Origin: JBBTQZ01 sp964489135
GTDB lineage: Bacteria > Patescibacteriota > Minisyncoccia > Phycocordibacterales > WO2-35-19
Reading direction: 5' to 3'
NCBI GenBank assembly: GCA_964489135.1
Contig: CAZAXK010000018.1
Span: 1 to 12,450 of the forward strand
Length of the DNA: 12,450 nt
Shown here: positions 7,070 through 12,450 of the stretch, one piece after another
Position numbering within the stretch: the stretch's first letter is position 1
Layout: each line of letters begins with the position of its first letter
Notes under the pieces: model-generated
Databases searched by the model: none
Told to the model about the DNA's origin: nothing
What the model saw: the letters and a program-made list of their open reading frames with translations, nothing else
Translations under genes and position numbers: made by a program

Positions 7070-8224
7070 ATGGACGCACAAAATAAAAAAATACTTTTCG
7101 TCATCACAAAAGGCAATTTCGGCGGCGCACAGAAATACGTTTTTGACCTAGCAACCCATTTAAGGAAAAGTAATTTTGATACAACAGTCGCCTGCGGAGA
7201 GGGTGAGGAGCTTCCAAGCAAATTGCGCGAGCAAAATATTGAAGTGCTCAAGATTCAGAACCTGAGACGCGACATAAAGACTACCAGCGAGTTTCGAGTA
7301 TGCCAAGAGCTGATGCAGATTATCAAGAAGGTCAGACCAGATATAGTACATCTCAACTCATCCAAGATTGGGGGTATCGGCGCGGTCGCCGCCACGCTTG
7401 TAAAGCTCACCACGAAAGATTACCGCCCTCAAATTATCTTTACCGCGCACAACTGGGGCTTTAATGAATTTTGGCGCTCCCCTATCGCACGACTTTTCTT
7501 TTATATAAGCCACTGGGTAACTATTCTTCTCTGCGACAAAGTTATCGTCGTTGCAAACAAAATCCGACTCGACATGGCTTGGGCCCCGTTCGCCGCGAAA
7601 AAAATGTTTGTCGTTCATAACGGCATCGAGAGCACTGAAATGAAAGACCGAATAAAGTCCAGAGAGTTTCTCTCTGGTTTAGCTGATTGCACCAAACAGA
7701 TTATCTTGTCTATCTCAGAGCTCCACCCAACCAAGGGTCTCGATGTGGCACTAAAAGCCCTGGCCGACTTGCCCCAAGCAAAGCGCGATCAGGTTTTGTA
7801 CTGTATTGCCGGCAACGGCGAGTGGCAGGATAAACTGCTGAATGACATTGTTAAGCTTAAGCTAACGGAGAACGTGCGCTTACTCGGCTTTGTCTCCAAT
7901 GCACCACAATATCTCCTCGGAGCAGATATCTTCCTCCTTCCCTCACGCAACGAAGCTTTCCCCTACGCGATCCTTGAAGCTGGCCTCGCGGGTCTACCCA
8001 TAATCGCAACTAGTGTGGGCGGTATACCTGAGGCCCTGAAGGATATGCGAAACGGAATTCTCGTTCACAAAGAGAACAAAAAGGAAATCAGTGAAGGAAT
8101 TGCATACTTACTCGACCATCCAGAGAAAGCAAAGGAATTTGGAGCAGAAATGAAGCAAACGGTAGAAGAATCATTTTCCATAGAAAAAATGCTTCGCGAA
8201 ACAATAGCTATTTATTTAGGTTAA
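7070..8224 (+). CDS. GT4 family glycosyltransferase (GT-B fold)
   Basis: A 384-residue cytoplasmic or membrane-associated sugar transferase using a nucleotide-sugar donor. The N-terminal acceptor domain opens with ILFVITKGNFGGAQKYVFDL (8-27), the usual glycine-rich start of GT4 enzymes, and includes RPDIVHLNSSKIGG (89-102) and FTAHNWGF (124-131). The donor domain has VVHNGIE (181-187), SISELHPTKGLDVALKAL (214-231), the CIAGNGEW segment (245-252) and NEAFPYAILEAGLAGLPIIA (294-313), in which E295 and E303 form the retaining-enzyme EX7E motif. A hydrophobic patch at about 141-160 may touch the membrane. It diverges from the sugar-1-phosphate transferase and may extend the same lipid-linked glycan. 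The ATG at 7070 has no good ribosome binding site. The gene ends 22 nt from the convergent rodA gene. Confidence 0.92.
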   Translation: MDAQNKKILFVITKGNFGGAQKYVFDLATHLRKSNFDTTVACGEGEELPSKLREQNIEVLKIQNLRRDIKTTSEFRVCQELMQIIKKVRPDIVHLNSSKIGGIGAVAATLVKLTTKDYRPQIIFTAHNWGFNEFWRSPIARLFFYISHWVTILLCDKVIVVANKIRLDMAWAPFAAKKMFVVHNGIESTEMKDRIKSREFLSGLADCTKQIILSISELHPTKGLDVALKALADLPQAKRDQVLYCIAGNGEWQDKLLNDIVKLKLTENVRLLGFVSNAPQYLLGADIFLLPSRNEAFPYAILEAGLAGLPIIATSVGGIPEALKDMRNGILVHKENKKEISEGIAYLLDHPEKAKEFGAEMKQTVEESFSIEKMLRETIAIYLG

Positions 8225-8246
8225 TAATCTTTCCTTCTTTCAATTT

Positions 8247-9383
8247 TTATACTACTCCGATAATCTCATTGCCCGCCATCTCTTTATGCACCGGCCTCGC
8301 ATACCGGCTCATGCCAACCAAAATACCGAGAACCAAAAACTCGGCGATCAGGTGCGATCCGCCGTAGCTCATAAATGGCATGGTTATACCTGTTACCGGT
8401 AGCAGACCGATATTCATACCAATATGAATAATAAGATGTGAGAACAGGAGTATGGCGACTCCGAGACCGAAGAGAATCTCGAAGTTACTTTCGCCTTTTT
8501 GAGATATATCGAGAATGCGCCAAAACAAAAGGCCAAAAAGCGCAAACAACACTGTGTCGCCAACGAAACCCCACTCTTCGCTAAACGCCGCAAAAATAAA
8601 GTCAGTCTGATATTCAGGCAAAAACTTTAACTTTGATTGACTGCCGTAGCCCACTCCTTTACCCCAAACTTCTCCCGACCCGACCGCAATGGTCGATTGG
8701 TAAGCGTTGTATCCCGCCCCGTGTAAATCAGCAAGGGGGTTAATAAAGGAAGTGATTCTGGCCTTCTGATAATCTTTGAAGACGAAAAACCATAACCCAC
8801 TAAAAGTACTTACCCCAATCAAAAATACTGCCAAGAGGTGCTTCTTGGAAATACCGGAAACCAAAATCATCCCGAACCAAATAGCAAACAGTATCATAGC
8901 GGAGCCAAAATCCGGCTGAAGAAAAACCAGCATAAAGAAGATAAAAGCGTAAACACCAGATATTATGATATGTCTTATGTTTGCAATTTCTATATGTCGA
9001 CGACTAAAATATTTCGATAAAAGCAGAATAAGAACAATCTTCACATAATCGACCGGCTGAAAGGCAAATAGGCCAAGATTAAACCAGCTTCTCGCCCCAT
9101 TGGTCGGTGGTACGGCAAACAGCATCAGCAGGATTCCACAAGTGGCGAAAAACAAAGAGGCCACCACCTCAGTCCGTCGCAAGAACCGCCAGTCAACCCT
9201 ACTTGCCACAAAGAACACAGCGAGGGCAATACCGAGCCAGATAATTTGCCGATAGAAGAAACCTTCACCGACTTCTTCAGCGTTAAACGAATTCATGGTT
9301 AGGATACCGGCAAAAGTCACAAACACCGCAGACCCAACCAAAAGCCAGTCTACAGATTCTAGGATTTTTCTTAATCTAAGCAT
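8247..9383 (-). CDS. rodA: RodA, SEDS-family peptidoglycan glycosyltransferase
   Basis: An integral membrane SEDS protein (378 residues from the ATG) that polymerises lipid II with a class B penicillin-binding protein during elongation. About ten hydrophobic helices are visible. Family motifs, counted from the ATG, are NGARSWFNLG (95-104), FQPVDYVKI (108-116), QPDFGSA (156-162), LPEYQTDFIFAAFSEEWGF (255-273), whose D261 is the expected catalytic aspartate, and GITMPFMSYGGSHL (332-345). The pattern fits RodA better than FtsW, though the two are close relatives. The frame also allows a TTG one codon earlier (9386); the ATG at 9383 is preferred because it gives an ATGCTTAG overlap of 8 nt with the upstream VWA stop, suggesting coupled translation. 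No PBP2 gene is in the window. Confidence 0.93.
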   Translation of the reverse strand: MLRLRKILESVDWLLVGSAVFVTFAGILTMNSFNAEEVGEGFFYRQIIWLGIALAVFFVASRVDWRFLRRTEVVASLFFATCGILLMLFAVPPTNGARSWFNLGLFAFQPVDYVKIVLILLLSKYFSRRHIEIANIRHIIISGVYAFIFFMLVFLQPDFGSAMILFAIWFGMILVSGISKKHLLAVFLIGVSTFSGLWFFVFKDYQKARITSFINPLADLHGAGYNAYQSTIAVGSGEVWGKGVGYGSQSKLKFLPEYQTDFIFAAFSEEWGFVGDTVLFALFGLLFWRILDISQKGESNFEILFGLGVAILLFSHLIIHIGMNIGLLPVTGITMPFMSYGGSHLIAEFLVLGILVGMSRYARPVHKEMAGNEIIGVV

Positions 9384-10788
9384 CAATTATTTTGTAGGTA
9401 ATCTCGATTCTCGCCGGCACTTCTTTGCATATTTCAGAGGAAATTTGTTGATATATAGATGCAAGGTCCTCTGCCGTGGGAGCAAAGAAGAAATTCTGGC
9501 TCGCAGAAGCAATTTGCGACAAGAAAGTTTTGTTCACATTCTGACCCAGGCCGATCGTGTATATTTCTACTCCGTCTTTCTTCATTTGGGCAGCTTCGGT
9601 AAGCGCCACCTGCTCAGCGTAAGCAATATCCTCAGCTTCGGTGCGACCTCGCGGATCCTTGGGATTATTTGCCACACCATCGGTGAGAAGAACTACCACT
9701 GTTGACCTATTCTCTTCCCCCCTTTGAGATACTAGCGCACTCCATCCTTCATGCAAAGCGTCATAGATATTTGTATATTGAGTGGTACCGGTCGCTATAG
9801 CAATAGAGCCAATGGCGCCACGAGCAAGATCAAAATCCGGAGTCAGCGGTGATTCGGGAGGATTGGAGGCCTTGGTCGCAAAGGACAGGACCCCCACCCT
9901 ATCCCCCAGAGTCAATCTATCCACAAAAGAAACTGCCGCATCTTTGGCACTGGTCAAGGGTTCGGGGGGGTTAATTTTTGTTGAAGCCATTGAGCCAGAC
10001 CGGTCTAGCAATAGAACAGTGTCTGACTTTCGGCTACAAGCTCTTGTGCCAAGCTCGAATGGCTTGGGCCAAGTAAAGAATACTTGTCCAACCTCATCTT
10101 TCTTGAGTCGATTGATAAATGTTCTAGAGGCAGCAATCGCATTATCGCGCCCATCGAAAACAACTGCCACGAGCTCAATGTTCTTTACTTCTGATAAGCT
10201 CTTGTTTTCGACGGTCGCTTCGATTCTTGGAGCGGTTTCCATACGTAATAGAGGGGTATGAGAAATCGATATTATTTTTTGGTCCTCCTCATTATTTTTG
10301 CGCCAAACTATACTGCCTTCATCAATCTCAAAAGTCGCGCGTTTCGGTATGGCCCCATCCCCAAAAGTGATTGATCCCTCGAATACCCCGACTGTCTTAT
10401 TCTTGGGTAGCACAGTCGCTCCCTCACGCTCATAAATGACATTGTTACCCTCACCATAGAAAACAAACTTATAAGGCACATACACTGCGTCGGCATCGGT
10501 ATTTGGGTTTTCTACATAAACGACAGTGCTCCAGACTCCGGTAAGAGGTTCGAAAAGGCGCGGGTCCCACCTTACGATGGGCATCCTCGCTTCTCGTGCA
10601 CAAATATGACTACAGGAACCACCGCAATCTACACCCGTCTCATCGCCGTTGCGTATTTTGTCGGTACACGTAGGAGCCGTGTACCAAAACTTCCAAAAAA
10701 TAAAAAAGCTTACAGCGCTAACAAGCAAAACCACTGCACCTAGATAAATAGTTTTTCGGCGACTCGCCCAATCGCTTGCTTCGTCCAT
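9376..10788 (-). CDS. membrane-anchored von Willebrand factor A domain protein with Cys-rich module
   Basis: A 470-residue protein with a basic RRK start, one transmembrane anchor (about 14-34) and an external remainder. Next comes a cysteine-rich module at 41-63 with six cysteines around NGDETGVDCGG, a pattern found in many secreted bacterial proteins. A beta-rich region follows (about 70-245, immunoglobulin-like or FxLD-like). The VWA domain (about 256-452) has a full metal-ion adhesion site: DRSGSM (262-267), T339 in QYTNIYDAL and D370 in LLTDG. It should bind a divalent metal and a protein or surface ligand; which one is unknown. It comes just before rodA and overlaps it by 8 nt, so a role in envelope growth or surface display is plausible. 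A possible leaderless promoter with a palindrome in its spacer precedes it. Confidence 0.9.
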   Translation of the reverse strand: MDEASDWASRRKTIYLGAVVLLVSAVSFFIFWKFWYTAPTCTDKIRNGDETGVDCGGSCSHICAREARMPIVRWDPRLFEPLTGVWSTVVYVENPNTDADAVYVPYKFVFYGEGNNVIYEREGATVLPKNKTVGVFEGSITFGDGAIPKRATFEIDEGSIVWRKNNEEDQKIISISHTPLLRMETAPRIEATVENKSLSEVKNIELVAVVFDGRDNAIAASRTFINRLKKDEVGQVFFTWPKPFELGTRACSRKSDTVLLLDRSGSMASTKINPPEPLTSAKDAAVSFVDRLTLGDRVGVLSFATKASNPPESPLTPDFDLARGAIGSIAIATGTTQYTNIYDALHEGWSALVSQRGEENRSTVVVLLTDGVANNPKDPRGRTEAEDIAYAEQVALTEAAQMKKDGVEIYTIGLGQNVNKTFLSQIASASQNFFFAPTAEDLASIYQQISSEICKEVPARIEITYKIIDA

Positions 10789-10823
10789 GCGTCAATTATA
10801 AATCAGAAGCGCTGATTTGTTTA
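10789..10823 (-). promoter_or_regulatory. leaderless promoter of the VWA-rodA unit
   Basis: A perfect -10 TATAAT (10800-10795 on the minus strand) lies six bases before the ATG, placing the transcription start at the start codon. Seventeen bases further up is TAAACA (10823-10818), a partial -35 matching TTGACA at four of six positions. There is no Shine-Dalgarno sequence, which agrees with a leaderless mRNA. Confidence 0.55.
10800..10818. promoter_or_regulatory. palindrome in the spacer of the VWA promoter (operator candidate)
   Basis: AAATCAG, five bases, CTGATTT form a perfect 7-base inverted repeat filling the gap between the proposed -35 and -10. A dimeric repressor could bind here. Alternatively it is a hairpin at the far end of the rRNA transcript, acting as a secondary terminator; on the minus strand it is followed by an AT-rich stretch without a long U-tract. 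Confidence 0.45.
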
Positions 10824-10828
10824 GTGTT

Positions 10829-10864
10829 ACGAAACAAAAAACAGAACAGGTGTACAGTGCCTGT
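10829..10864 (-). terminator. intrinsic terminator of the rRNA operon
   Basis: On the minus strand, about 37 bases past the 5S gene, ACAGG (10864-10860) pairs with CCTGT (10850-10846) across a nine-base loop. This is followed by TCTGTTTTTTGTTTC, a strong U-tract. The stem is short but the arrangement and position fit an intrinsic terminator. Confidence 0.5.
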
Positions 10865-10901
10865 AAGGCGGGACAACGAGCGATGAATTGAGTTTAATAC
10901 T

Positions 10902-11016
10902 ATGTTCTGGCGACAAGCTACTCTCCCCTTTTCAGAGTACCATCGCCTCAACTAGGCTTAACTTCCGTGTTCGGAATGAGAACGGGTGTGACCCTAGCGA
11001 CAAATCACCAGAACAC
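10902..11016 (-). rRNA. rrf: 5S ribosomal RNA
   Basis: About 115 nt. The ends TGTTCTGG (plus 10903-10910) and CCAGAACA (11008-11015) are complementary and form helix I. Conserved 5S elements are read on the minus strand: CACACCCGTT, TTCCGAACACGGAAGTTAAG and, near the 3' end, GATGGTACTCT with GAGAGTAG. It is the last gene of the rRNA operon, after the 23S and the unusual tRNA. The ends are known to within a base or two. Confidence 0.95.
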
Positions 11017-11028
11017 AACATTAAACTT

Positions 11029-11044
11029 ATTTGATTTCTTGAAT
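11029..11044. repeat. inverted repeat, arm 1 (3' side of the tRNA)
   Basis: ATTTGATTTCTTGAAT is the exact reverse complement of 11203-11218. The two 16-base arms bracket the tRNA gene and would form a stem in the rRNA precursor, releasing a tRNA-containing loop. RNase III-type processing stems look like this; terminal repeats of a small inserted unit are an alternative. Confidence 0.75.
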
Positions 11045-11048
11045 CCAG

Positions 11049-11070
11049 ACCCAATTTTAAAAAATTGGGT
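11049..11070 (-). other. hairpin at the 3' end of the tRNA
   Basis: ACCCAATTT and AAATTGGGT form a nine-pair stem with a four-base loop directly following the encoded CCA and including its last base. No U-tract follows on the minus strand, so this is more likely a processing or trailer structure than a terminator. It would compete with a free CCA end before trimming. Confidence 0.5.
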
Positions 11071-11190
11071 GGCGAGGGTGCTGGGATTCGAACCCAGATA
11101 TGCCGAGCCGCTCCTCCGGCTTGTTTTGGGCCTCCAACTTCTAGCCAGAAAAAACAAGGGCTCAGGGCCTTACCTTTAGGCAACACCCTC
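11070..11190 (-). tRNA. tRNA with an enlarged anticodon arm (probable intron), isotype unresolved
   Basis: A 121-nt tRNA gene on the minus strand. The acceptor stem GAGGGTG/CACCCTC pairs in all seven positions, followed by a G discriminator and encoded CCA. The D arm is GCCT-AAAGGTA-AGGC and the T arm is CTGGG-TTCGAAT-CCCAG. CTGAG and CTCGG (wobble-containing) fit as the anticodon stem, leaving a five-base class I variable loop, CATAT. The loop between them is 53 nt instead of 7, an excess of about 46 nt. The extra sequence has an eight-pair stem (CTTGTTTT/AAAACAAG) stacked on two further CC/GG pairs, with a ten-base bulge on the 3' side. The D arm, variable loop and G discriminator recall tRNA-Gln, but no removal point gives a standard loop with U33, so the anticodon cannot be read. 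It is too short for a self-splicing intron, and a canonical archaeal bulge-helix-bulge was not found. A degenerate tRNA-like element is also possible. Confidence 0.7.
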
Positions 11191-11202
11191 TCAAAGAACT
11201 GC

Positions 11203-11218
11203 ATTCAAGAAATCAAAT
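11203..11218. repeat. inverted repeat, arm 2 (5' side of the tRNA)
   Basis: ATTCAAGAAATCAAAT is the exact reverse complement of 11029-11044. It lies in the spacer between the 23S 3' end and the tRNA. The remaining spacer, 11191-11306, holds no other recognised element. Confidence 0.75.
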
Positions 11219-11538
11219 TTTGGTAAAATTTTGGAGCTATTGCCCCATGCGACAGGAAAAATCTTGTCCCGCTTAGCTCTTGCGAGCGATGTGGGATCGG
11301 TTTCCAAATTTCCTAATAAGATCGGGAAATTAGTACGCCTCGGCTCAAACGATTACTCGCCTTACACCTAGCGCCTATCAACGTCGTCATCTCCGACGAT
11401 CCTAAACGATTCCTTATCTTGGAGCTGGCTTCCCTCTTAGATGCTTTCAGAGGTTATCCAAACCCGACTTAGCTACCCTGCGATGCTCTTGGCAGAACAG
11501 CAGGTACACCAGAGGTCAGTTCAACTCGGTCCTCTCGT

Positions 11539-12396
11539 CGCTTAATTAATTTTGAAACAATTTTCAAAATAATTTATCCCCTATCACTAGGAGCGCAGAC
11601 TATATCTTCATCCTTCAACAAGCTCGTGACGAGCTAATCAAATCGGATGTTGGCATATTATAAGTGTAAGCCGTCATTTTCATAGAAATGATTCGCCATT
11701 ACACAAATCTTGTCTTTGGTATTAACCTCAGACTCAGTCGTTACGGGGTCAAACCTAACTGAATAAGAATTTCTTTTTTAGTTTTCTTCTTCTTTGTAAC
11801 ATAATTCTCATTTTGAATGATGAGTACTAAGTCCGCCAAAATTTCAAGCTCCTTTTTAGAAAGCTTAGAAAATGTTGTGGAAGAAAGAATCCTACAAGCA
11901 TTTAGCAACGCCTGACTTTGAACCTTTTTGAAACGAATGTATGGCGACAGATCATTTAGGATAGTCGCTACTCTTTTGTAGCCATTTATCCTAAGCTCAC
12001 TCATTCCATCATTCCTTCTAGAAAAATATCCAATTCCGAATAAATCTCTGATCCAAAGCAAAGGGCTTTCGTGCCGAGTATCTTGATAGAAACAGATTGT
12101 TGGCATAAAACGCAAACCAATCTTGCCGTCGCTACGCTTCTTTATTTGAAGCATAAGACTGCCATCACCATCAAGAAATCCAGCAACATAGGCCATTTCA
12201 CTTTCTTTTTCAATAGATCGACTTCCCACGGTATTAACTTAGTTCAATCTTGGTCCTCAAGTAAGTTTACACTTACCATTGTACTCCGGTTTCAGGACCG
12301 AAACAATCGGAGTTATCAACAGACCAAAACCTTTAAGCCTTCACCGTTATTAGCCAAATTGTCATCACAGATTACTCTGTGAAGTAGCAATTTCTT
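11539..12396 (-). mobile_element. group I intron in the 23S sarcin-ricin loop, encoding a LAGLIDADG endonuclease
   Basis: About 858 nt. The upstream exon ends in U and the intron ends in G, as group I introns do. P1 is the exon TAGT (12400-12397) with intron GCTA (12388-12385), giving a U.G pair at the splice site. P2 is TCACAG/CTGTGA at 12365-12382. The S element AAGATATAGTC (11608-11598) is a textbook group I sequence; its TAGTC pairs with GACTG (11739-11735) as P7. P9 is CTCCTA-GTGA-TAGGGG (11593-11578) with a GNRA-type loop, followed by an AT-rich nine-pair hairpin at 11549-11570. P3, P4-P6 and P8 were not fully drawn, so the subgroup is not assigned. The site corresponds to E. coli 23S between U2656 and A2657. 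A LAGLIDADG ORF sits before the R element. Confidence 0.9.
11741..12229 (-). CDS. intron-encoded LAGLIDADG homing endonuclease, I-CreI-like
   Basis: A 162-residue (GTG start) or 151-residue (ATG at 12196) single-motif LAGLIDADG protein. One-motif members of this size, such as I-CreI, work as homodimers that cut an intronless copy of the target gene so that the intron is copied in. The motif YVAGFLDGDGSL is at 14-25; D22 aligns with the metal-binding D20 of I-CreI. From memory of I-CreI, FGIGYFSRRND (64-74), LSPYIRFKKVQSQA (93-106) and the C-terminal helix also match; the position equal to I-CreI Q47 appears to be Cys. The expected target is the sarcin-ricin loop region of 23S. The stop codon TAA overlaps the start of the intron P7 strand, so the ORF uses core RNA as coding sequence. 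The upstream frame is closed by a stop nine bases before the GTG. No promoter is seen; it is presumably translated from the intron RNA. Confidence 0.88.
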   Translation of the reverse strand: MGSRSIEKESEMAYVAGFLDGDGSLMLQIKKRSDGKIGLRFMPTICFYQDTRHESPLLWIRDLFGIGYFSRRNDGMSELRINGYKRVATILNDLSPYIRFKKVQSQALLNACRILSSTTFSKLSKKELEILADLVLIIQNENYVTKKKKTKKEILIQLGLTP

Positions 12397-12450
12397 ACTA
12401 GAGTCAAATCCCCTCAAGAATCAACGCCTGCAGTAGATAGGAGACCAACC

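Larger units (their letters stand above)
11307..12450 (-). rRNA. rrl: 23S ribosomal RNA, 3' part, interrupted by a group I intron; 5' part outside the window
   Basis: The minus strand gives the end of domain V and all of domain VI. The exon at 12450-12397 reads like E. coli 23S just before the sarcin-ricin loop (CCTATCTACTGCAGGCGTTG, then GAGGGG and CTCTAGT). The exon at 11538-11307 begins ACGAGAGGACCGAG and ends after GATGACGACGTTGATAGGCG and GTACTAAT. Joined, they restore AGTACGAGAGGACC, the universal sarcin-ricin loop. The flanking helix is kept by TTTGACTC pairing with GAGTTGAA (two wobble pairs), confirming that 12397 is the true exon end. The 3' end is estimated from E. coli and may be a few bases off. 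Most of the gene lies beyond base 12450. Confidence 0.95.

Noticed and set aside
9782..10261. Plus-strand open frame of 159 codons
   Set aside because: Antisense to the VWA domain with its intact metal-binding motif.
11070..11190. Class II tRNA (Leu or Ser) with a long variable arm formed by GCCG-GAGGAG-CGGC
   Set aside because: That arm would leave nine bases before the T stem and no 5-7-5 anticodon arm; the class I reading gives a five-base variable loop and a paired anticodon stem.
10932..11204. 90-residue open frame on the minus strand and a 70-residue frame on the plus strand
   Set aside because: Both run through the 5S rRNA, the tRNA and the spacer and have no protein-like composition.
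11029..11218. The paired 16-nt repeats as terminal repeats of an insertion sequence
   Set aside because: There is no transposase and only a tRNA fits inside; a processing stem is simpler, though the alternative is kept as a test in the findings.
11578..11593. A second CTCCTAGTG near the intron 3' end that resembles the conserved 23S sequence just before the sarcin-ricin loop
   Set aside because: It forms the six-pair P9 hairpin with a GTGA loop. The true upstream exon end at 12397 continues into clear 23S sequence and pairs with the downstream exon to keep the helix.
12071..12382. Plus-strand open frame of 103 codons across the intron
   Set aside because: Antisense to the endonuclease ORF and to the intron P1-P2 region.

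Overview
The window looks like part of a Patescibacteria (CPR) genome, probably of Parcubacteria type. The reasons are a VirD4/TraG-like ATPase that begins almost at its P-loop, a DUF4015 protein, compact SecD and SecF, a VWA surface protein overlapping rodA, an rRNA gene carrying a group I intron, and no clear GGAGG ribosome binding site in front of any protein gene. UGA is used as a normal stop codon, so the standard bacterial code applies. The exact lineage cannot be read from this window.

Layout. 60-1868 (-) is a conjugation-type coupling ATPase, followed downstream by a weak terminator. 1869-1982 is an intergenic stretch built largely of CATAATAC-type repeats; a near-identical copy lies inside the coding end of the ATPase. 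1983-7006 (-) is a colinear envelope block, in transcription order: a polyprenyl-phosphate sugar-1-phosphate transferase, secD, secF, a small two-helix membrane protein and a DUF4015 putative glycoside hydrolase. A good sigma70-type promoter stands before the sugar transferase. A weak terminator followed by a possible leaderless promoter separates secF from the last two genes. 7070-8224 (+) is a GT4 glycosyltransferase, transcribed away from the sugar transferase across a 63-bp divergent spacer. 8247-10788 (-) is a two-gene unit, VWA protein then rodA, overlapping by 8 nt. 10902-12450 (-) is the end of an rRNA operon in the order 23S, unusual tRNA, 5S, with a terminator at about 10829-10864.

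How the genes fit together. The protein genes mostly serve the cell envelope: export (SecDF), surface glycan assembly (lipid-linked sugar transferase plus GT4), peptidoglycan elongation (RodA), a possible cell-wall or glycan hydrolase (DUF4015), and a membrane-anchored adhesion-type protein (VWA). The ATPase suggests DNA or protein transfer.

The most notable part is the rRNA operon. The 23S gene is interrupted by an approximately 858-nt group I intron (11539-12396) inserted inside the sarcin-ricin loop, between the equivalents of E. coli U2656 and A2657. The intron encodes a single-motif LAGLIDADG endonuclease of I-CreI type (11741-12229). P1 with its U.G pair, P2, P7 (R/S), a GNRA-capped P9 and the terminal G can all be located. 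Between 23S and 5S is a 121-nt tRNA gene with intact acceptor, D and T arms and an encoded CCA, but with about 46 extra nt in the anticodon arm. A perfect 16-nt inverted repeat brackets it. The tRNA isotype could not be resolved.
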